The notes under the pieces are model-generated. The model was given only the letters and a program-made list of their open reading frames with translations, had not been told where the DNA came from and made no database searches. Both the position numbers and the translations under genes were made by a program. Below are positions 7,301 through 11,749 of a stretch of 11,749 nucleotides of DNA, piece by piece; the stretch's first letter is position 1; every line of letters begins with the position of its first letter. Source of the stretch: Actinomycetales bacterium (GTDB lineage Bacteria; Actinomycetota; Actinomycetes; Actinomycetales; Actinomycetaceae); assembly GCA_022838965.1 (NCBI GenBank), contig JALHDK010000060.1, positions 2,325 through 14,073 of the forward strand. Direction: 5' to 3'.

Positions 7301-8475
7301 ACGGCATGCCCGCCGTGGGTTCCCTGGAGGTCGAGGGTGTGGACGCGGAGGTGTCACGGGTCGTCGAGCTGGTGCGCGAGCTCTCCGACGACGCCGGCAC
7401 CCTTGCCGTGATCTCGCTGTCCCCGCTCACGGCGCAGCGGATCGCGGCCGCGCTGCGGGCGGACACGCAGCTCTCGGCTCTGCTCGGCGACCCGGACCGC
7501 CTGGTGGTGACGGACCTCGAAGGCGCGGCCGACCTGTCCCGCGACACCGTCATCCTCTCCGTGGGGTACGCGAAGACCCCCCACGGCCGGGTGCTGCACC
7601 GCTTCGGCGTCGTGTCCTCCCCCGAGGGCCTGGCGCTCATGATCGATGCCCTGGACACCGTCCGTCATCACCTCCACATCGTCTCCTGCATCGGCCCGGC
7701 CGATCTGGACCGGCACCGCCTCCAGCACCCCGGCGCCCGGCTGCTGGCCGACCTCCTCGACTTCGCCTCCGACTCCCCGGCCGAGCCGGGTTCGTCCAAG
7801 GCCCGAAGCCAGCCGGCCGAGGGTGATCCCGACCGGCTCCTCCTCGACCTCAGCGAGCGGCTGCAGCGACGCGGCCTGACAGTCGTGCCACGGTACGGAC
7901 TCGAGGGCGGGGTGCGCCTGCCGCTCGCCGTCGGCCACGCTGACCGTCCGGGCGAGCTGTTCGTCGCGGTGCTGACCGACGACGCCGCCTACGTGGCGGA
8001 ACCGTCACTGCGCCGTCGTGACCGGCACGCCGTGGAACGCCTCGAACAGCACGGCTGGGTACCCCACATGGCGTTCGCGACGGCCGTGTTCATGGACCCG
8101 CAGCGCGAGGCCGCAGCGATCGAGGCGAAGGTGCGCGCCGCCATGGCGGCCCACCCGCCCGTGGCGGGCAGCGCACCGCCCGCCGCCGACGTCCCCCCTC
8201 CCGCGGGGTGGGAGGGACGCGACCGTCCCGCACCGGAGCTGCCGGTCGGCCAGGAGATCCGCGCCTACTCCGACGACCAGCTCGACGAACTCGCCGCCTG
8301 GATCACCTCGGACGGACGGGAGTGGTCGGAGCGCGACCTGGTCGAGGCACTCCGGAACCGTCTGCAGCTCGCGCGGAAGGGCGCCCGCGTGGATGACGCG
8401 CTCGGTGCCGCGGCGCGCCGCGCCCTGGGGCTGCAACCCTCCGCGAGCGAGGACGGCGGTGGCGAAGCGGACTGA
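4399..8475 (+). CDS. DUF4011-type SF1 helicase/Vsr-nuclease-like protein, catalytic motifs lost
   Basis: A 1358-residue protein. Order: low-complexity N-terminus (1-45); DUF4011-like domain (about 50-300: LMRWRDEITELAGESTLTDI, LNAPLMLRPLHL, GIEINPELVAAL); SF1 helicase core (about 318-1115); Vsr/MTES_1575-like nuclease fold (about 1148-1250); Pro-rich linker; helical winged-helix-like end (about 1290-1350). The aligned catalytic motifs are altered: the Walker A position reads ARPGSQAA (341-348), with Ala347 for Lys; Walker B reads VVDGAQ (876-881), Gly879 for Glu; the VQGDE position reads AADLS (1043-1047); the RRLNVAVTRAR position reads ALMIDALDTVR (1079-1089). In the nuclease fold the expected ID is Leu1174-Pro1175 and the expected ECD is LTD (1192-1194). 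It is therefore probably a non-catalytic relative. GTG 4399 fits a leaderless start; GTG 4498, with AGGAG 6 nt upstream, would give 1325 residues. It overlaps the next gene by 17 nt. Confidence 0.85.
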   Translation: MAPLPFLPRRRNGDSAETDGFAAAPAGISEESGVADTAAPARAAVTGNPAPGDVDLLTRALMRWRDEITELAGESTLTDITQLSGALIDLTQAHPSGIAQLYAGRPTRLSNLVREPGALLLARRSARAVLQRADELVQRFATAPIYLVIGVGHWADAPAGMDGEIRLLNAPLMLRPLHLEPLDGPEADFELRLQPGIEINPELVAALQGAGAKPDLDVLAAMSVTEHGFSPRATLSRLTELGRFHLAQFTLDERILVGPFVHPGKILLQDLAAMEPLMRSHPLVAALAGDIEVQRALAEPLRPTNPGDRAPDAERGVGDLDPTQQGVIDQVVAGRSLLVDARPGSQAAETVAAVLADAAASGRSVVYVPGTRRAGRAVTKALADAGLAELVFDLQDTHWRATAAERLRSGLAPWDDHLDDAAVMRMRATLLHVRGRLESYTQALHRRREPWGISAYDALQNLADLTTSAVGPRTAVRLDAETVVRLDVETRARAADSLTRLALLGGFSVRRHDTPWFGAHVTSTREATRALELTQLLSEVTLPEVLSDVGRVARETGLERASTLGDWLEQLEMLTGLRESLDIFMPVIFERSVADMVIATATPRWRQENGVEMSLATRHRLTRQARDMLRPGRPVADLHDALAKVQAQREVWRRHCPAGGWPSLPQGLGDLERTAQRAREQVDELTGVFDDDLYGMELEALRDKLFELGQDPSALRYLPEINVLATELRGLGLGPLIDDLRERRVDPDSAAGELELSWWASVLETILRSDPALADYDGATLNALADHFRTLDRAQVASLPGPVRRAVGRRVARIIAADKGAAQELWRELSLPYITNVRSLRSRFGPLLTAARPIWVVPPMLAGNVLPSDASIDLLVVDGAQHLPTAHVVAMIARAGQLVLVGDASRPGAGIVDELAGTLPSVLLPTDRARREEHIAAFLAGHGYDGVVDSVPARPTPSTLRLHLVEGYGMPAVGSLEVEGVDAEVSRVVELVRELSDDAGTLAVISLSPLTAQRIAAALRADTQLSALLGDPDRLVVTDLEGAADLSRDTVILSVGYAKTPHGRVLHRFGVVSSPEGLALMIDALDTVRHHLHIVSCIGPADLDRHRLQHPGARLLADLLDFASDSPAEPGSSKARSQPAEGDPDRLLLDLSERLQRRGLTVVPRYGLEGGVRLPLAVGHADRPGELFVAVLTDDAAYVAEPSLRRRDRHAVERLEQHGWVPHMAFATAVFMDPQREAAAIEAKVRAAMAAHPPVAGSAPPAADVPPPAGWEGRDRPAPELPVGQEIRAYSDDQLDELAAWITSDGREWSERDLVEALRNRLQLARKGARVDDALGAAARRALGLQPSASEDGGGEAD

Positions 8476-8674
8476 CCACCGGCGCGTGATCCGCCGCTCG
8501 CCCGTCGACGGCACCCCGGAAGCGTCCTCCCCTGACCAGCCCTCCGGACCCGGAACGACCCCCGTCACGCCGGTCGGGGGCGCGGATCCGCGGTGGGACG
8601 GCGCGGACAGTGCCCGGTGGGACGGCGGGGACAACGACCGGCGGCTCGAGGAGGAGGTGCCCCCGCACTGGTGA
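8459..8674 (+). CDS. Small acidic hypothetical protein with C-terminal PPHW
   Basis: A 71-residue protein of unknown function. It starts at GTG 8459, inside the 3' end of the helicase-like gene (17-nt overlap), with GAGGA at 8449-8453 five nt upstream, so translation is probably coupled. It has a basic N-terminus (AKRTDHRRVIRRSP), a Pro/Thr-rich middle, then a Trp/Asp-rich part with the near-repeat RWDGADSA / RWDGGDND, and ends in DRRLEEEVPPHW. From memory, short actinobacterial proteins ending in a charged segment plus PPHW recur, which supports a real gene, but I could not search. No membrane segment or catalytic motif is seen, and it is likely mostly disordered. Its position suggests it works with, or regulates, the helicase-like protein. 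Confidence 0.65.
   Translation: MAKRTDHRRVIRRSPVDGTPEASSPDQPSGPGTTPVTPVGGADPRWDGADSARWDGGDNDRRLEEEVPPHW
8591..8632 (+). repeat. Two-copy direct repeat inside the small PPHW gene
   Basis: An 18-bp unit (CGGTGGGACGGCGSGGAC, where S is C in copy 1 and G in copy 2) occurs at 8591-8608 and 8615-8632, one mismatch apart, with a 24-bp period. It keeps the reading frame and encodes RWDGAD and RWDGGD. Confidence 0.6.
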
Positions 8675-8710
8675 GCTGCCGCCGCGTGTGACCGCCCCGG
8701 ACATGGGAGA

Positions 8711-8742
8711 GGGCCGGCACCCGCCGCAGCGGATGCCGGCCC
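8711..8742. terminator. Hairpin between convergent genes
   Basis: Arms GGGCCGGCA (8711-8719) and TGCCGGCCC (8734-8742) are a perfect 9-bp inverted repeat with a 14-nt loop, in the 78-nt gap between the convergent ends of the small PPHW gene and mscL. The position fits a bidirectional terminator; no T-tract is present on either strand. Confidence 0.55.
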
Positions 8743-8752
8743 CCGGCGGGTA

Positions 8753-9139
8753 TCAGCGCGTGCCGGAGCTCGCGAGCAGGTCGCGGATCTCGGTGAGGAT
8801 GCGCACGTCCTCGGCCGGTGCGGCAGGCTCGACCTTCTCCTCCTTGCGGCGGGCGGCCAGCCTGTTCATCGGCACAACGATGAAGTAGTAGATCGCGAAC
8901 GCCACGAGCAGGAAGTTCATGAGCGCGGTGATGATCGCGCCGGGCTGGATCAGCGCGTCGTTGACGTAGAACTGTCCGACGGCGTCGAAGTTCGGCTGGC
9001 CGAACAAGCCGCCGATGATCCCCATGATGACGTTGGTCACGGCGGTGACGATCGGGGCGAACGCGCCACCGATGATGACACCGACCGCGAGGTCGATCGC
9101 GTTGCCGCGTGAGATGAACTCCTTGAAGCCCTTGAACAT
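8753..9139 (-). CDS. mscL: Large-conductance mechanosensitive channel MscL
   Basis: A 128-residue inner-membrane channel that opens under membrane tension to release solutes during hypo-osmotic shock; homologues form pentamers. The N-terminus MFKGFKEFISRGNAIDLAVG is the family signature: amphipathic helix (2-12) followed by TM1 (about 15-44) with the glycine-rich gate segment GVIIGGAFAPIV. The periplasmic loop is about 45-66, TM2 about 68-92 (ALMNFLLVAFAIYYFIVV), and the C-terminal helix ends in ILTEIRDLLASSG, as in mycobacterial MscL. Length is normal. The ATG at 9139 is preceded by GGAGGAGG (9143-9150). It follows the SAF-domain gene by 38 nt on the same strand and may share its transcript, which makes a link to the CIRCE-controlled fmdB promoter possible but unproven. 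Confidence 0.97.
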   Translation of the reverse strand: MFKGFKEFISRGNAIDLAVGVIIGGAFAPIVTAVTNVIMGIIGGLFGQPNFDAVGQFYVNDALIQPGAIITALMNFLLVAFAIYYFIVVPMNRLAARRKEEKVEPAAPAEDVRILTEIRDLLASSGTR

Positions 9140-9160
9140 GGTCCTCCTCCGGGTGATGGA

Positions 9161-9178
9161 ACCGCGGCGAGCCGCGGT
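9161..9178 (-). repeat. GC-rich hairpin at the SAF gene stop, before mscL
   Basis: ACCGCGGC-GA-GCCGCGGT (8-bp arms) covers the SAF gene stop codon edge and lies 21 nt from the mscL start. It could act as a partial terminator or transcript-stability hairpin between the two genes. There is no T-tract. Confidence 0.4.
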
Positions 9179-9822
9179 CAGCTGTCGGGCAGCGCCACCC
9201 GCAGAGGCGCGGCGGCGCTGGCTTCAGCAACGACCCTAGCCAACCGGCCCGGAACAGCGACAACGACGATGGTGGTAAGCTCCCCGTCGCCGAGCGGAAA
9301 CGAGGATTGGCCCGAGTCAAGGACGGACAAAACGAGCACGTCGGACCAGAGCTGGGGAGCGGGTGGCGTGCCGGTGACCCCGATGAGTGTGACTCTTGTC
9401 CCAGGCTGCGCCAGGGCGCGTGAGCCCGCATCCGCGACCGCCACCGGCATGGCGAGGTGGCCGGCAGGAACCGCGATGCCGGACCCCAGCAGCAGGTGGC
9501 CGGACAGGACGGTCCCTGCCGGGAGGCCCACCAGCGGCTGCCGGCCCAGGACGTCCGCGGTGGCCGTGAACGAGCCGTTCGGGGCGGCGCCGTCGGGCAC
9601 GGGGACGAGATCCACCACCGCACGATCGAGCGACTGACCCGGGGCGACGTCGGCGGTCAGCACGACACGCAGGGTGCCGGCCGGCGCGGGGGCGGCCGCC
9701 TCCACCACGGCGAGCAGGCCCGCCGCCAGGGCGAGCGCGAGGAAGGCGTGGCGACGGCGCCACAGGGCGCTGCGCCACGCGGCGGTGGGACCGACGAGCC
9801 CGGACCGGCGGGGGAGAGGCAT
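9178..9822 (-). CDS. SAF-domain membrane-anchored protein (CpaB/RcpC-like)
   Basis: A 214-residue protein. A short basic N-terminus (SALWRRRH, 18-25) precedes one hydrophobic segment (about 26-44), then an extracytoplasmic part: a SAF-type domain about 50-115 (LRVVLTADVAPGQSL...RQPLVGLPAGTVLSGHLL) and an RcpC-like beta region to the end (HLAMPVAVADAG, TLIGVTG, DVLVLSVLD). SAF domains occur in CpaB/RcpC pilus-assembly proteins and in periplasmic chaperones, but no Flp-pilus gene is nearby, so the role is unknown. ATG 9822 is chosen because a TACTCT box lies exactly 6 nt upstream, there is no ribosome-binding site, and more upstream in-frame sequence looks non-coding (Pro/Arg/Ala/Ser runs). It lies between fmdB and mscL, an order that recurs in actinobacteria as far as I recall. 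Confidence 0.82.
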   Translation of the reverse strand: MPLPRRSGLVGPTAAWRSALWRRRHAFLALALAAGLLAVVEAAAPAPAGTLRVVLTADVAPGQSLDRAVVDLVPVPDGAAPNGSFTATADVLGRQPLVGLPAGTVLSGHLLLGSGIAVPAGHLAMPVAVADAGSRALAQPGTRVTLIGVTGTPPAPQLWSDVLVLSVLDSGQSSFPLGDGELTTIVVVAVPGRLARVVAEASAAAPLRVALPDS

Positions 9823-9828
9823 GGGGCG

Positions 9829-9834
9829 AGAGTA
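9829..9834 (-). promoter_or_regulatory. Candidate -10 box of the SAF-domain gene
   Basis: TACTCT on the minus strand, then 6 nt, then ATG 9822, giving a leaderless geometry. The 85-nt gap after fmdB leaves room for this separate promoter. No -35 box was recognised. Confidence 0.5.
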
Positions 9835-9907
9835 GGGGCCGCGGGCATCGGCGCGGGAACGGGGAGGGCGGGCTGTGGACGGCGTGACGCCGCCGTCGGT
9901 CGCTCTG

Positions 9908-10183
9908 TCAGCCCGCGGCCGGGCTGGCGGCCCGGTCAGCCGTGGTGGACGTGCCGCCCGGCTTCGTGCGGGTGGTCCGCGACTCGGTGGCGGGGCTCTT
10001 CGACTCGGTGCGGGAGTCGGTGCGGTAGAACCCCGAGCCCTTGAAGACGATGCCGGTGGGCGAGAAGAGCTTGCGCAGCGGCGCGTCACAGGCCGGACAG
10101 TTGGTCAGGGAGGCCTCGTCGAACCGCTGGTAGATGTCGAACTCGTTGCCGCAGGCGGTGCAACGATAGGCGTACGTCGGCAC
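9908..10183 (-). CDS. FmdB-family zinc-ribbon protein, CIRCE-controlled
   Basis: A 91-residue protein. The N-terminal zinc ribbon carries Cys8-X2-Cys11 (YRCTACGNEFD) and Cys29-X2-Cys32 (TNCPACDAPL), followed by KLFSPTGIVFKGSGFYRTDS, the standard FmdB ending of the domain. Residues about 57-91 are Ser/Thr/Pro-rich and probably disordered. In Mycobacterium tuberculosis the FmdB-type protein Rv0991c (Ruc), with the same zinc-site-plus-disordered-tail layout, is described as a redox-regulated chaperone; a similar stress role here is inferred. GTG 10183 is chosen because GAGGAGGG lies 5 nt upstream and the family starts with (M)PTYAYRC. A CIRCE element lies over its promoter, so HrcA-type heat-shock control is expected. 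The SAF gene follows 85 nt downstream. Confidence 0.93.
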   Translation of the reverse strand: MPTYAYRCTACGNEFDIYQRFDEASLTNCPACDAPLRKLFSPTGIVFKGSGFYRTDSRTESKSPATESRTTRTKPGGTSTTADRAASPAAG

Positions 10184-10208
10184 GGTGACCCTCCTCGTCG
10201 CATGAGGG

Positions 10209-10235
10209 CTGGCACTCGCCAACCATGAGTGCCAA
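10209..10235 (-). promoter_or_regulatory. CIRCE element (HrcA operator)
   Basis: Read on the minus strand: TTGGCACTC, 9-nt spacer, GAGTGCCAG. The consensus is TTAGCACTC-N9-GAGTGCTAA. The spacer is exactly 9, the inner GCACTC/GAGTGC cores are perfect, and the outer differences keep the symmetry at the G/C positions typical of GC-rich genomes. It starts 25 nt upstream of the fmdB GTG and directly follows the candidate -10 box, where a bound HrcA repressor would block transcription start. Confidence 0.88.
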
Positions 10236-10263
10236 TTCTACGCCCGCACCGCCGGCATTTCAC
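10235..10263 (-). promoter_or_regulatory. Candidate fmdB promoter
   Basis: On the minus strand, GTGAAA (10258-10263) and TAGAAT (10235-10240) are separated by 17 nt, resembling a housekeeping promoter. The predicted transcription start falls inside the CIRCE element, which would sit at the 5' end of the mRNA. Confidence 0.6.
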
Positions 10264-10285
10264 CCGGAGCCGCGCGACGGGCGGA

Positions 10286-10291
10286 TAGGCT
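10286..10291 (+). promoter_or_regulatory. Candidate -10 box of the acylase gene
   Basis: TAGGCT, then 6 nt, then GTG 10298, with no ribosome-binding site between them. This is the fourth case of the same leaderless geometry in the window. Confidence 0.5.
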
Positions 10292-10297
10292 GCCACA

Positions 10298-11749
10298 GTG
10301 AGCGCTCGCAGCGGGGTCCTCCGCAAGATCTTCATCGGGTTGTCCGTCACGCTCGTGCTCGCGCTCGTGGCCGGCGTCGCCGTCGTCGCGTGGGTGCTGC
10401 GGCGACCGTTGCCGCAGGTGAGCGGCACCCGGCAGGTGCCGGGCCTCACCGCCGAGGTCACCGTGATCCGGGACGGGCAGGGGGTGCACGCCCAGGACCG
10501 CTTCTTCGAGATGGACCTGCGTCGCCGGGTCGCCTCCGGCAGGCTCTCCGAACTGCTCGGGGACGAGCGCCGGGCGCGCGAGTCGGACACGCTCATGCGC
10601 ACGCTCGGACTGCGCCGGGTGGCCGAGGCGGAGTGGGAGCTGCTCGACGCCGGGCACCGCGAGCTGCTGGAGGCCTACACCCGGGGCGTCAACGCCTACC
10701 TCGAGGGCCGCGAGGGCTCCGAACTGGCCATGGAGTACACGGTTCTCGGCCTGCGGATGAGCCTCGCGGAGATCGAGCCGTGGACGCCGGTGGACAGCCT
10801 GGTCTGGCTGAAGGCGATGGCGTGGGAACAGCGCGCCAACTTCGACCAGGAACTGGAACGCGCGGCGGTCTACTACGCCGTGGGCGACGTGGGCCGTGTC
10901 GCCGAGCTCTTCCCCGCCTACCCGGAGGACGTCCGCGCGCCCATCATCCCCCCGGCGACCGTTCCCGAGCCGTCCGTCCCCGGGACCGTCGACGACGCCG
11001 CGTGGACCGACATCGCCGGGGCCCGTGGGGCCGTCACGGCCGCCCTGCGCAGCCTGCAGGCCGGGCCGCGTCTCATCGGCGGCGTCGACGGGGTGGGATC
11101 CAACTCGTTCGTGGTTGCCGGTTCCCACAGCGAGACCGGCCTTCCCATTCTCGCGAGCGACCCGCACTCCGCGGTCAGCGCCCCCGGCATCTGGCACCAG
11201 ATCGGCCTGCACTGTGTGGAGCTCACGGACACGTGCACCTTCGACGTCTCCGGCTTCTCGCTCTCCGGCATCCCCGGGGTGGTGATCGGGCAGAACGGCA
11301 GCCTCGCATGGGCCCTGACCAGCATGGGCGCCGATGTCACCGACTTCTTCCTCGAGCGGGTCTACCCCGAGGGCAACTACCTGTACGGTGACGGCCGGCT
11401 GCCGCTGGAGACCCGGGTCGAGGAGGTCGCGGTGGCGGACGGGGATCCGTTCACGGTGGAGATCAGCTCCACACGGCACGGGCCCATTGTGACCCGCGCA
11501 CTGCCGGAGACCGCCGTCGCCTCGGGCGCCCCCGTGCCGTCGGACAGCCCGGCGGGCGGACGGGACGGCTATGTGGTCGCCGTCGCGTGGGCGGGACTCG
11601 TTCCCGGCCGGACGCTGGGCGGGCTGCTCGACCTGGCACGCGCCACCAGTCCGGCCGAGGTGGCCGCGGCGGCCGCCCTCCTCGACGCCCCGGCCCAGAA
11701 CATCCTCTACGCGACGTCCGACGGCGACGTCGGCTACCAGGCGGCGGGC
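10298..11749 (+). CDS. Penicillin-acylase-family (S45) Ntn hydrolase, 3' end cut off
   Basis: 484 codons are visible and the frame is open to the window edge. Residues about 10-33 form a hydrophobic anchor, so the enzyme should sit on the outer face of the membrane. The alpha part is recognisable (HAQDRFFEMDLRRRVASGRL, LEAYTRGVNAYLEG). It is followed by a spacer (about 205-262) and the autocleavage site GVG|SNSF, with Ser268 (11099-11101) as N-terminal nucleophile of the beta chain. Family segments continue: ASDPH (286-290), SLSGIPGVVIGQNGSLAWAL (321-340), TRHGPI (392-397). The family cleaves amide bonds of acylated compounds, including penicillins or acyl-homoserine lactones; the substrate here is unknown. 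Oddity: the usual segment between RDxxGV (58-63) and HAQDRF (64-69), which normally contains PxIYADxxxDLFxAQGYV, is absent in frame. GTG 10298 fits a leaderless start. Confidence 0.9.
   Translation, partial: MSARSGVLRKIFIGLSVTLVLALVAGVAVVAWVLRRPLPQVSGTRQVPGLTAEVTVIRDGQGVHAQDRFFEMDLRRRVASGRLSELLGDERRARESDTLMRTLGLRRVAEAEWELLDAGHRELLEAYTRGVNAYLEGREGSELAMEYTVLGLRMSLAEIEPWTPVDSLVWLKAMAWEQRANFDQELERAAVYYAVGDVGRVAELFPAYPEDVRAPIIPPATVPEPSVPGTVDDAAWTDIAGARGAVTAALRSLQAGPRLIGGVDGVGSNSFVVAGSHSETGLPILASDPHSAVSAPGIWHQIGLHCVELTDTCTFDVSGFSLSGIPGVVIGQNGSLAWALTSMGADVTDFFLERVYPEGNYLYGDGRLPLETRVEEVAVADGDPFTVEISSTRHGPIVTRALPETAVASGAPVPSDSPAGGRDGYVVAVAWAGLVPGRTLGGLLDLARATSPAEVAAAAALLDAPAQNILYATSDGDVGYQAAG

Noticed and set aside
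9823..10089. Longer N-terminus for the SAF-domain protein
   Set aside because: The added part is low-complexity Ser/Pro/Arg sequence overlapping the fmdB gene, and the TACTCT-N6-ATG signal supports 9822.
10184..10222. Longer FmdB start at 10222
   Set aside because: It would place the CIRCE element inside the coding region and would ignore the strong ribosome-binding site 5 nt before GTG 10183, where the family start PTYAYRC lies.
10238..11479. Long minus-strand frame opposite the acylase, and a plus-strand frame from 10225
   Set aside because: Both are Arg/Gly/Pro-rich shadows; only the frame starting at 10298 has acylase family motifs.

Overview
The window is GC-rich, uses many GTG starts, and carries an MscL, an FmdB zinc ribbon and a DUF4011-type helicase relative that all look actinobacterial. 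Several genes have a TAnnnT box exactly 6 nt before the start codon, the layout of actinobacterial leaderless mRNAs. I cannot name the genus. No mobile element, CRISPR array, tRNA or rRNA gene was seen; the region looks like ordinary chromosome. No gap between genes reaches 300 bases.

Left part (1-3205): a partial aquaporin-type channel on the minus strand diverges from a small two-TM potassium-channel-like protein with a non-canonical selectivity filter. Next comes a secreted SGNH (GDSL) esterase, followed after 5 nt by a PflX-type radical SAM protein.

Centre (3112-8674): a fold-type-I PLP-dependent aminotransferase-like protein on the minus strand converges with, and overlaps, the radical SAM gene. 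It diverges from a 4-kb gene across an intergenic region holding a perfect 14-bp inverted repeat. The 4-kb gene has the complete layout of a DUF4011 / SF1 helicase / Vsr-like nuclease protein, but every helicase catalytic motif I could align, and the nuclease site, is substituted. It is probably an enzymatically dead (pseudo-helicase/pseudo-nuclease) protein. A 71-aa acidic protein ending in PPHW overlaps its 3' end and is probably translationally coupled. This pair is the best candidate for an undescribed system.

Right part (8675-11749): mscL, a SAF-domain (CpaB/RcpC-like) membrane-anchored protein and an FmdB zinc-ribbon protein lie in series on the minus strand. A textbook-spaced CIRCE element (9-9-9) sits over the predicted transcription start of fmdB, implying HrcA heat-shock control of at least fmdB. 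Divergent from it, a membrane-anchored penicillin-acylase-family gene runs off the window. Its N-terminal region appears to lack about 18 residues that are normally conserved.
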